From assembly GCF_037478005.1 (NCBI RefSeq), contig NZ_CP144164.1:2108001-2172000 (forward strand): DNA of 64,000 nucleotides. Direction: 5' to 3'. The position numbers and the translations under genes were made by a program. The stretch comes from Alteromonas sp. M12 (lineage in GTDB: Bacteria; Pseudomonadota; Gammaproteobacteria; Enterobacterales; Alteromonadaceae). Positions 57,407 to 64,000 of the stretch are shown here, in pieces; position 1 is the stretch's first letter; each line of letters starts with the position of its first letter. The notes under the pieces were generated by a model that was not told where the DNA came from, did not search any database, and was given only the letters and a program-made list of their open reading frames with translations.

Positions 57407-58216
57407 TTAGTCGAAAATACCCACTGTTTGGCGACTAATGGCAATTAACTGGCCGCTTTGATCCCATACATTCCCTTCAGTATGAGCATAACCGTCTGCC
57501 GCTTGTCTGGTGATGGCTTTAAAAGCAAACCAATCCGCAGGTGAAAAATCTTGATGTGGATGAATGAATTCAATGTTCCAACTCATTGTGCTTGATGGCG
57601 CAGGTAACCGGAGCATTTGCAGGATAGTCGGCGGCCACGCATCAATCAAACTGATTAAGTGCGCATCGGTTATTTCTACAGGCGGTTTTTTGAATCGCAT
57701 CCAGCCGCTAATTTCGCTTTTTTTGCTGCCCATAAATGGCATTCTGCCTTCCACAATTGACAGATCATAAAAACGCATAAACTTAGGTGTTATCTTAGGA
57801 ATCTGCGGTAAAAACATGCCTTTTTTGGGAATTTCCATAGTGTGGGTATCGTTGTTTTTCACAACTATTTTTGAGGTTCTGGCTACTCCAAAACAGACTT
57901 GGCAAGTCACGCAAGTTTTTCCATCTTGGACAATTCGACCTAATGCTTGTGTTGCATTTTTACCCTGACGTAAAATTTCAACAACTATTTCGAAAGTCGT
58001 ATCCACAAGTAAAGGACCAACAAAATTGCAATTAAAGGAGCGCATAACTCTGTCATCGTCAATTTTTACCTTTATCGCTGCATAAAGTATAGATGCGGAT
58101 AATCCTCCAAATACAGTGCGTCCTTGACCCCATTCCTTTGGAATGGTCATTGTTGGTTGTTTGTTAGCATCTAGGCTGTGCTCTTTGGCCTGCGCTAATA
58201 ACTCATCTAATGTCAT
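57407..58216 (-). CDS. Acyl-CoA thioesterase family protein (double hot-dog type)
   Basis: 269 residues with two hot-dog repeats. WGQGRTVFGGLSASILYAAI (about 29-48) is the N-terminal conserved segment, with GGxxA; RSFNCNFVGPLLVDTTFEIVVEILRQGKNATQALGRIVQDGKTCVTCQVCFG is the following strand set. The C-terminal half holds SWNIEFIHPHQDFSPADWFAFKAITRQAADGYAHTEGNVWDQSGQLIAISRQ, typical of TesB-like thioesterases. It hydrolyses acyl-CoA in the family; chain length is unknown. It is divergent from the spinster-type MFS gene. Confidence 0.88.
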   Translation of the reverse strand: MTLDELLAQAKEHSLDANKQPTMTIPKEWGQGRTVFGGLSASILYAAIKVKIDDDRVMRSFNCNFVGPLLVDTTFEIVVEILRQGKNATQALGRIVQDGKTCVTCQVCFGVARTSKIVVKNNDTHTMEIPKKGMFLPQIPKITPKFMRFYDLSIVEGRMPFMGSKKSEISGWMRFKKPPVEITDAHLISLIDAWPPTILQMLRLPAPSSTMSWNIEFIHPHQDFSPADWFAFKAITRQAADGYAHTEGNVWDQSGQLIAISRQTVGIFD

Positions 58217-58474
58217 ATATTTGATCCCCTAAAAGAGATGCTTTTATAACTGTAAGCTGGTCGGATGTCCAGTTGGGTTTTGAATCATTTTATCGATCAT
58301 GATGTAACCCAGAGGTGATTTAAAGTTTCTCTTGTTCGAAGCTCGCGAATCAACTGATCTATCAATCTCTATGATGATAATTATTTTATTTACAAATAGT
58401 TAACAGGTTTGCTTGTTATTTTTAACGAATGGTCATTAGTATGAATACAGTTTGAATGATAACTGGGAGTTTAC

Positions 58475-59800
58475 ATGTCGAATAACGCTAAAAATGGTCC
58501 TGACGTAGTTGCGTCGCAAGAGCCTGTCAGCAACAAATACAGAATGTATGTTTTGGTCATATTGACCTTAGTTTATGCGTTTAACTTTATCGATAGACAA
58601 ATTATCGGTATTTTATCTCCGATGATAAAAGCCGATCTGGGATTAGATGATGCGCAGTTAGGTTGGTTGAAAGGAATTTATTTTGCTTTGTTGTATACGT
58701 TTGTCGGGATTCCAATTGCATGGTTGGCCGATAAATATAGCCGAGTGAATATAGTTGCAATTTCTTTGACCCTTTGGAGCGGGTTTACCGCATTGTCTGG
58801 TCTTGCAACCAGTTACTTTCAACTTGCATTGGCACGCATAGGGGTTGGAATTGGCGAGGCGGGCGGTAGTCCTCCTTCACACTCTATGATCTCTGATTTA
58901 TTTCCTAAGGATAAACGTGCAGGTGCCCTAGCGTTCTATTCATTGGGGATTCCTTTTGGTGTTATGTTGGCGTTTTTTGCTACTGCCTTTCTTATCAAAG
59001 GGGGAAGTGCGGATTGGCGTTTAGTTATGATCAGTGTTGGCTTGCCAGGGGTCGTATTGGCGTTACTGCTGAAGTTTACGGTTAAAGAACCGGTACGCGG
59101 AGGAGATAACAGTAATGCAGATATGGAGACTGTGCCATTTAAACAGGCTATTAAAACCTTGCTCACTATCCCTTCGTGGTGGGGGATGTGTATTGGTATT
59201 TCTTTTGGGTCTTTTGGCAATTACGCAATTTCTACGTGGATAATCGATTTTTTTGTTCGCGCACATCCTGATTTCAGTTTCTTTAATTTACTTATTTTTA
59301 TGGGTATCAGTAATGGTACTGCCTACGCTGCGGGAGTTTGGCTTGGTGGAGCATTAGTTGATAAATTAGGTAAGAAAAGTAAAAAAGCTTACGGTTTAGT
59401 GCCCGCTGGCATGTTGCTGATTGGAACGCCCGCATTGTTTATGGCATTGCAGGTTGGCAGTCCAATCTTGTCACTCATTTTATTGACCGTATTACTGTTT
59501 ACAAGTGGAGCATATCTGGGGCCATCATTTGCCTTAGCGCAAACATTAGCACCAGTAAGAGTAAGGGCAATGTCAACAGCATTATTCTTCTTTGTGCTGA
59601 ATATTATAGCGTTAGGCGGAGGACCAACGTTTATTGGTATTCTTAGTAACATGTTGAGTGAGTCACATGGTGAAGTGGAATCCTTAAGGTTGGCACTGAG
59701 TTGGTTAGTTGTCCCTTATCTTTTATCTATTTTGGCATTTTATTGGACTTCAAGACGAGTCAATAGAGATTGGGAAAATGCCGAGCAAAGAAACGGATAA
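58475..59800 (+). CDS. Spinster-type MFS transporter
   Basis: 441 residues, 12 membrane segments. VYAFNFIDRQIIGILSPMIKADLGL is the first-helix pattern of the spinster branch; GIPIAWLADKYSRVNIV is the loop 2-3 motif A; LARIGVGIGEAGGSPPSHSMISDLFP and the FALAQTLAPVRVRAMSTALFFFVLNIIALGGGPTFIG C-terminal half confirm it. Substrates range from lipids to aromatic compounds, so the cargo cannot be assigned. GGGAG precedes ATG by six bases. A TAACA-N8-TGTTA sequence near 58400-58417 could be an operator shared with the divergent thioesterase gene. Confidence 0.9.
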   Translation: MSNNAKNGPDVVASQEPVSNKYRMYVLVILTLVYAFNFIDRQIIGILSPMIKADLGLDDAQLGWLKGIYFALLYTFVGIPIAWLADKYSRVNIVAISLTLWSGFTALSGLATSYFQLALARIGVGIGEAGGSPPSHSMISDLFPKDKRAGALAFYSLGIPFGVMLAFFATAFLIKGGSADWRLVMISVGLPGVVLALLLKFTVKEPVRGGDNSNADMETVPFKQAIKTLLTIPSWWGMCIGISFGSFGNYAISTWIIDFFVRAHPDFSFFNLLIFMGISNGTAYAAGVWLGGALVDKLGKKSKKAYGLVPAGMLLIGTPALFMALQVGSPILSLILLTVLLFTSGAYLGPSFALAQTLAPVRVRAMSTALFFFVLNIIALGGGPTFIGILSNMLSESHGEVESLRLALSWLVVPYLLSILAFYWTSRRVNRDWENAEQRNG

Positions 59801-59827
59801 AAAAATGCCGCTCCGGGGAGGAGCGGC
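59801..59827 (-). terminator. Intrinsic terminator of the small exported-protein gene
   Basis: An 8-bp GC-rich stem (59820-59827 with 59807-59814) and five-base loop. On the minus strand it is followed by a run of T (59801-59805 region), so it serves the gene at 59907-60206. The stem also lies just after the MFS stop on the other strand. Confidence 0.8.
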
Positions 59828-59906
59828 TATTACCATCAAGGGATGGGAAAGTACCACTAAGTATCAAAGGAAATGGTTAGTTTCTAAATTGGATAGTCCA
59901 ATTCGG

Positions 59907-60206
59907 TTAATCAGTTGAACTTGCAAGCTGGTTGTCGACTGATTTAGACGACAATATTTTAACTTGTTCTAAATTTGTGGGTTCTAGCAGCTGTTTGCCA
60001 TTACAGGTTGTCACAGCAAAGTGTTGTGACAATAATGCAGAGCTATTATCCGTAGCGGTTAATTGTGTTGCCTTAACCGCTAATTTCTGATTGTTTGCTT
60101 GTTTACAAACCGTTTCCATAGAAACGCTAATTGATGCATTTGCAAAAGTGGTAATACCTAAACTTGCAATGCTGGTTAACAAAAGAAGTTTTATTTGTGC
60201 CTTCAT
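59907..60206 (-). CDS. Small exported protein, DUF3718-like pattern
   Basis: 99 residues from ATG at 60206, preceded by GAGG at six bases; the longer frame to 60269 adds 21 unsupported residues. MKAQIKLLLLTSIASLGITTFANA is a clear signal peptide with A-N-A cleavage site. The mature part has two cysteines (VCKQANNQKL and TTCNGKQLL), likely one disulfide. This C-x~40-CNGxxLL spacing recalls DUF3718 of alteromonads, but I am not sure. Its own terminator follows the stop. Function unknown. Confidence 0.75.
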   Translation of the reverse strand: MKAQIKLLLLTSIASLGITTFANASISVSMETVCKQANNQKLAVKATQLTATDNSSALLSQHFAVTTCNGKQLLEPTNLEQVKILSSKSVDNQLASSTD

Positions 60207-60388
60207 TTTGACCTCAATTAATTTGGTTTGTTTTTTAACGTGGGTTGAGTTTGGTACAGTGGAGCGCACAAATAAATCTGCTTAGTAATACTTAGGTATT
60301 TAAAGTGATACCCTAAGTTCTTAGTATAAAGTGGTGAAAAACAGAAATGATAGTTGTCTACAAAATGGCAATTTCGACTTAAATTAAA

Positions 60389-61219
60389 ATGAAAGCTAAT
60401 ATAAAAATGAAAACGAATTCTAAAATACATTTTGCCCATGCTAATGGCTTTCCCGCTGGAAGTTATCGTGTTTTGTTGGACTCTCTTAGTAGCCAACATC
60501 AGGTGATTGCGATAGATAAATTGGCCCATAATCCCAATTTTCCGGTTGATTTTGGTTGGCAAAACCAGGTCGCTGAGCTCGTCGAATTTTTGCATGAAAA
60601 GCAGGCTGAACCTTGTTATTTAGTTGGCCATTCGTTTGGTGCAGTAGTGTCATTTTTAACTGCTTGCCAGCATCCGAAACTGGTTAAAGGACTGGTGTTA
60701 CTTGACCCTCCGCTAATTACTGGCTTGACTAGCCTATTATTTAAAAGTGTACGTAGATTGGGTCTTGCTGACAGATTATCACCAGCTAAACAAGCAATGA
60801 ATAGATGTACTACCTGGTCTAAAGATACGGATGTTGAGAGTTACTTTAAAGGCAAAGCATTATTTAAAGATATGCATCCAGAATGCATTGCCGATTACGT
60901 GAGTTCTGCCGTTAAAGAAACGCCGGACGCGTTTAAATTGGATTTTGATCATCGTATTGAAGCGAATATTTTTAGAACAATTCCATTGAATATGGGTCGT
61001 TACAAATTACCTGAAAACTTGCCAGCAATGATTATTACCGGTGAAAAAACCAAAGTGTGTAAGGAGAGGTTAATTGCGCCCTTTATTAAAAAGAATAAAC
61101 TTGAACACTTAGTAGTGAAAGAAGGGGGGCACATGTTTCCCCTTGAGCAACCAAACTTGGTTGCAGGGTTGATAAACCAAAAAATTGCTCAGTGGGAGTC
61201 GATGACAGAAGTAGTTTGA
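60389..61219 (+). CDS. Alpha/beta hydrolase
   Basis: 276 residues (M1 at 60389; M7 at 60407 is also possible). HFAHANGFPAGSYRVLL contains the HANGF oxyanion-side motif; VGHSFGAVVSFLTA (about 82) is the nucleophile elbow with Ser; the acid is probably in ITGEKTKVC and the His in EGGHMFPLEQP (about 248). It is a serine hydrolase of general esterase/lipase type. No substrate can be assigned. No clear ribosome-binding site precedes either ATG. It is convergent with glgC. Confidence 0.87.
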   Translation: MKANIKMKTNSKIHFAHANGFPAGSYRVLLDSLSSQHQVIAIDKLAHNPNFPVDFGWQNQVAELVEFLHEKQAEPCYLVGHSFGAVVSFLTACQHPKLVKGLVLLDPPLITGLTSLLFKSVRRLGLADRLSPAKQAMNRCTTWSKDTDVESYFKGKALFKDMHPECIADYVSSAVKETPDAFKLDFDHRIEANIFRTIPLNMGRYKLPENLPAMIITGEKTKVCKERLIAPFIKKNKLEHLVVKEGGHMFPLEQPNLVAGLINQKIAQWESMTEVV

Positions 61220-61268
61220 GTATCAAGTATTCAAAACAACATACCCAAACTACTTAAATGCAGTGAGA

Positions 61269-62531
61269 TTAATATCCGACTGGTAAGCCTAGCATTTCTC
61301 GGGTAACCAAGGTCACGCCTTTCTCGGTGACTCGGAAACCTCGTGCTTCGTCATCCTGACGGCTATGTCCGATAACCATTCCTTCAGGAATAATACAACC
61401 TCTGTCAATGATTGCACGGCGTATTCTACAATGACGTTTTATTTCCACATCAGGCAAAATAACCGACTCATCAACAACACTATACGAGTGAACACGAACA
61501 TTGGAGAAACAGACGCTCTTACGGACTGTTGCACCGGATATTATGCACCCTCCAGAGACCACTGAGTTGATTGCAGCACCACGGCGGTTGTCTTCTTCCC
61601 AAACAAATTTAGCGGGAGGAAGTTGCTCTTGATAAGTCCATATCGGCCAGCGCTTATCATACAAATTTAGTGCTGGTACAGGTTGTACCAACTCCATATT
61701 AGCATTCCAAAATGAATCTAGTGTACCCACATCACGCCAATACACTTCACGTTGGTCGACTTCATCAAAGGCATACGCATAAACCAGTTGATCTTTAATG
61801 ATATCTGGAATTATGTCTTTACCAAAGTCACGATCTGACTCTGATTTTTCGGAATCACGTTTTAGTTGCTCGAATAAAAACTCGGTGTCAAATACGTAAT
61901 TACCCATAGAGGCTAAACACATATCCGGATTACCTGGAAGAGGCGTAGGGTTTTCTGGCTTTTCTTCAAAACCTATAATTCGCATTGATTCGTCAACTGA
62001 CATAACACCAAACTGACCTGCGGCTTCTTCTATAGGAACTGGCATACAACACACTGTCATTTTTGCACCAGATTCTGCATGGCGAGCAAGCAAAGTACCA
62101 TAATCCATGCGATAGATATGATCGCCTGATAAGACCATTACATATTTAGGTAATTCGTTACGAATAATATCAATATTTTGGAACACCGCATCTGCAGTTC
62201 CTTGGTACCAATTATCAGAAGAACGTTGTGATGCTGGCAATATTTCTACTGATTCACCCAGTTCTTTTTTAAAGTGTCCCCAACCTCTAACCAGGTGGCG
62301 TATTAATGAGTGAGATTTATACTGAGTAACCACTCCAACTCGGCGTATGCCAGAATTAATACAATTGGAAAGAGGGAAGTCGATAATTCGAAATTTACCA
62401 CCAAAATACAAGGCAGGTTTGGCTCGCCATGTAGTCAGTTCATGCAACCTAGAACCGCGGCCGCCAGCTAAAATTAGAGCATAAGTATCACGAGTTAAAT
62501 TACTAATATAACGGGGGTTCTGTCCTTCCAT
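61269..62531 (-). CDS. glgC: Glucose-1-phosphate adenylyltransferase
   Basis: 420 residues. [16 protein letters not shown] (nucleotide-binding loop), [42 protein letters not shown] (catalytic Asp region), FEEKP (about 185) and the C-terminal beta-helix repeat domain (about 310-420, [31 protein letters not shown]). It makes ADP-glucose from Glc-1-P and ATP, the first step of glycogen synthesis, with allosteric control by glycolytic intermediates. No glgA or glgB is adjacent, so the other glycogen genes must lie elsewhere. Confidence 0.97.
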   Translation of the reverse strand: MEGQNPRYISNLTRDTYALILAGGRGSRLHELTTWRAKPALYFGGKFRIIDFPLSNCINSGIRRVGVVTQYKSHSLIRHLVRGWGHFKKELGESVEILPASQRSSDNWYQGTADAVFQNIDIIRNELPKYVMVLSGDHIYRMDYGTLLARHAESGAKMTVCCMPVPIEEAAGQFGVMSVDESMRIIGFEEKPENPTPLPGNPDMCLASMGNYVFDTEFLFEQLKRDSEKSESDRDFGKDIIPDIIKDQLVYAYAFDEVDQREVYWRDVGTLDSFWNANMELVQPVPALNLYDKRWPIWTYQEQLPPAKFVWEEDNRRGAAINSVVSGGCIISGATVRKSVCFSNVRVHSYSVVDESVILPDVEIKRHCRIRRAIIDRGCIIPEGMVIGHSRQDDEARGFRVTEKGVTLVTREMLGLPVGY

Positions 62532-62760
62532 ATAATTACTTCCTCAAACAATTTATAATAATGTTGGATCAAGGCGAACGACGGCTCAAACAGCTACCTT
62601 GATGTAACGAGTTTGGCACGTACTTTCGGCAAAAACAATTTGATTTGTTAAAATTTTATTAAAGATATTTTCATTAACCCAATCTTAGGGTGGCAAAATA
62701 GATATTATTCGCTAATATTAAGCCAGTTTTAATTGTTGCAGCGTCGAATAGGAATCGAAA

Positions 62761-63699
62761 ATGCATCATATGGCGATTTTAGTCACCGACAATTTTCCGG
62801 TGTTTGAATTAGGTTGTGCACTGGAAGTGTTTAGTTTGCCTAGACAAGAAATATCGCCATGGTACAAATGCGATGTTATAAGTTTTGACGGCAAACTGCT
62901 AACTTCTTCTACCGGATTGTTGATGCAGGTCAACGAAGTAACTGAATTACTGCATTACGACATTTTGTTGATTCCTGGTTGGGATACCGATTCCCGCAAA
63001 ATTAAATTGGCACTGGCAGAACAAATAGTAGCATTCCACAGTTTAAATAAACGCATAATTACATTTTGTTCTGGTGCTTTTTTGCCAGCACAATTGGGTT
63101 TGCTTAATCATTGTAAAGCCACCACTCATTGGCGTTATGCTGAACTTTTTAAACAACGATTTCCTATGGTTGAGTATGTGGATAACGTACTTTATACCCA
63201 GCAAGATAATGTCTACTGCGCGGCAGGAAGTGCTGCCGGATTAGATTTATCGTTAGAAATTGTGCGCCAAGACTATGGACATGAGGTAGCCAATATAGTG
63301 GCTAGACGACTGGTTATCTCTCCTCATCGAGCTGGTGGGCAGGCACAATTTGTTGAAACTCCGATGCCGCAAAAACACCACAGGTTTGCGAAAACCTTAC
63401 AGTGGTCAATTAAAATGTTAAATACTATTTCTAAAGTAGATGATTTAGCGCGACATGCAAATATGTCCCGTCGCAGCTTTGATCGTCATTTTAAAGCGTC
63501 TGTAGGAATGCCGCCAAAAGAATGGTTAAATCAACAGCGAATCAGATTAGCTAAAGAATTATTGGAGCATGATCGTCTATCCATGGATGAACTTGCTTCT
63601 CGAGTTGGGTTTGATAATACCGTTACTTTAAGATTCAACTTCCATAAATTTGTTGGTATTTCCCCAAGCGAGTACCAACAACAGTTTTATCAAGGTTAG
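62761..63699 (+). CDS. GlxA/FtrA family transcriptional regulator
   Basis: 312 residues. Residues about 1-190 are a DJ-1/PfpI-like amidotransferase fold: LVTDNFPVFELGCALEVFSLPR, IITFCSGAFLPAQLGLL (the nucleophile-elbow Cys-Ser at about 105), CKATTHWRYAELFKQRFP and CAAGSAAGLDLSLEIVRQ. Residues about 215-312 are an AraC-type double helix-turn-helix: DDLARHANMSRRSFDRHFK and MDELASRVGFDNTVTLRFNFHKFVGISPSEYQ. The N-terminal domain is thought to sense a small molecule. AGGA precedes ATG. It is 12 bases from the nucleoside hydrolase gene, a likely target or partner. Confidence 0.93.
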   Translation: MHHMAILVTDNFPVFELGCALEVFSLPRQEISPWYKCDVISFDGKLLTSSTGLLMQVNEVTELLHYDILLIPGWDTDSRKIKLALAEQIVAFHSLNKRIITFCSGAFLPAQLGLLNHCKATTHWRYAELFKQRFPMVEYVDNVLYTQQDNVYCAAGSAAGLDLSLEIVRQDYGHEVANIVARRLVISPHRAGGQAQFVETPMPQKHHRFAKTLQWSIKMLNTISKVDDLARHANMSRRSFDRHFKASVGMPPKEWLNQQRIRLAKELLEHDRLSMDELASRVGFDNTVTLRFNFHKFVGISPSEYQQQFYQG

Positions 63700-63711
63700 T
63701 AAGAGAAATTA

Positions 63712-64000
63712 ATGCCATTACAAAATCAACAAAATACCCCCTTAGAAAAACAAAAAGTCATATTCGATCACGATGGAGGAGTGGACGATTTATTATCGTT
63801 AATGCTGCTATTAACAATGGATCATATCGATTTGTTGGCGGTAACAGTGACCCCAGCAGATTGTTATTTATCTGATGCCACGCTATCAACGTTAAAAATC
63901 CTATCTATGTTTAATCGTTCTGATGTGCCTGTTGGTCAAGGGCAATTACACGGTGAAAATGCCTTTCCGGCGGACTGGCGCGCGCAACCCAAAATATGTA
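63712..64000 (+). CDS. Nucleoside hydrolase, 3' end outside the window
   Basis: 96 residues are visible from ATG at 63712 and the frame is still open at the last base. VIFDHDGGVDDLLSLMLLL (about residues 17-35) is the calcium-binding N-terminus of inosine-uridine preferring nucleoside hydrolases; the usual DTDPGxDD reads DHDGGVDD, keeping the metal-binding aspartates but altering Thr and Pro. LSTLKILSMFNRSDVPVGQG matches the next conserved block. The family cleaves N-glycosidic bonds of ribonucleosides. Position 12 bases after the GlxA-type regulator suggests cotranscription. AAGAGAA precedes ATG. Confidence 0.88.
   Translation, partial: MPLQNQQNTPLEKQKVIFDHDGGVDDLLSLMLLLTMDHIDLLAVTVTPADCYLSDATLSTLKILSMFNRSDVPVGQGQLHGENAFPADWRAQPKIC

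Noticed and set aside
58375..58389. Fur box before the spinster-type MFS gene
   Set aside because: Only the first half matches TGATAAT; the second half matches 4 of 7 positions, which is common in AT-rich spacers.

Overview
The window looks like a chromosome segment from a marine gammaproteobacterium of the Alteromonadaceae (Paraglaciecola/Aliiglaciecola/Glaciecola type). Support comes from the AT-rich base composition, the housekeeping order thrS-infC-rpmI-rplT ... pheS-pheT-ihfA, and families typical of that group (DUF3080, CsiV, DUF2750, TolB-like/TPR proteins, SLC45-type MFS). The genus assignment is inference. I see no insertion sequence, prophage, CRISPR array, rRNA or tRNA. Genes are tightly packed, and almost all of the sequence is explained by core or lineage-specific genes.

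Layout. 1-2.0 kb: end of a circularly permuted ATP-grasp gene, an alpha-E gene, and a 45-codon entericidin-type lipoprotein. 2.3-6.4 kb (minus strand): small hypothetical, DUF3080 lipoprotein, CPXCG zinc protein, pteridine reductase, fructosamine kinase-family protein, START-domain protein. 6.5-9.8 kb: the translation cluster thrS-infC-rpmI-rplT, with the AUU start codon of infC and a closing terminator. 9.9-12.1 kb: feoA-feoB behind a Fur box. 12.4-16.2 kb: pheS-pheT-ihfA. 16.2-19.5 kb: an unknown exported protein and a PAS/GAF/PAS/GGDEF/EAL enzyme. 19.9-23.9 kb: SLC45-type transporter, nagZ, and a SLC13-type anion transporter overlapping nagZ. 23.9-29.9 kb (minus): PilZ-like, mfd, csiV and PduO-type cobalamin adenosyltransferase, abutting or overlapping, probably one operon. 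30.2-33.6 kb: a LolC-type permease without its LolD partner, a purine phosphoribosyltransferase, a CbiM-like permease and xthA. 33.8-42.7 kb: recC-recB-recD with overlapping ends. 42.7-50.6 kb is the least conventional part: a TolB/TPR membrane protein, an M15-like protein that has lost zinc ligands, a 1430-residue multi-pass protein of unknown role, and a DUF2750 protein. 50.7-64 kb: a cysteine desulfurase fused to SufE, a GNAT-nitrilase fusion, a glycosyltransferase, a ketopantoate reductase-family protein, an HDOD protein, a thioesterase, a spinster-type MFS, a small exported protein, an alpha/beta hydrolase, glgC, a GlxA/FtrA-type regulator and the start of a nucleoside hydrolase gene.

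How the genes work together: translation (ThrRS, IF3, L35, L20, PheRS) and DNA repair/nucleoid functions (RecBCD, Mfd, ExoIII, IHF-alpha) dominate. Smaller units handle ferrous iron uptake (FeoAB), Fe-S sulfur supply (desulfurase-SufE fusion), peptidoglycan recycling (NagZ), cyclic-di-GMP signalling and glycogen synthesis (GlgC). I found no clear defence island or biosynthetic cluster. The best candidates for something undescribed are the 1430-residue membrane protein with its M15-like neighbour, the inverted box pair around a hairpin between thrS and the START gene, and the desulfurase-SufE fusion with a 10-bp inverted repeat in front of it.
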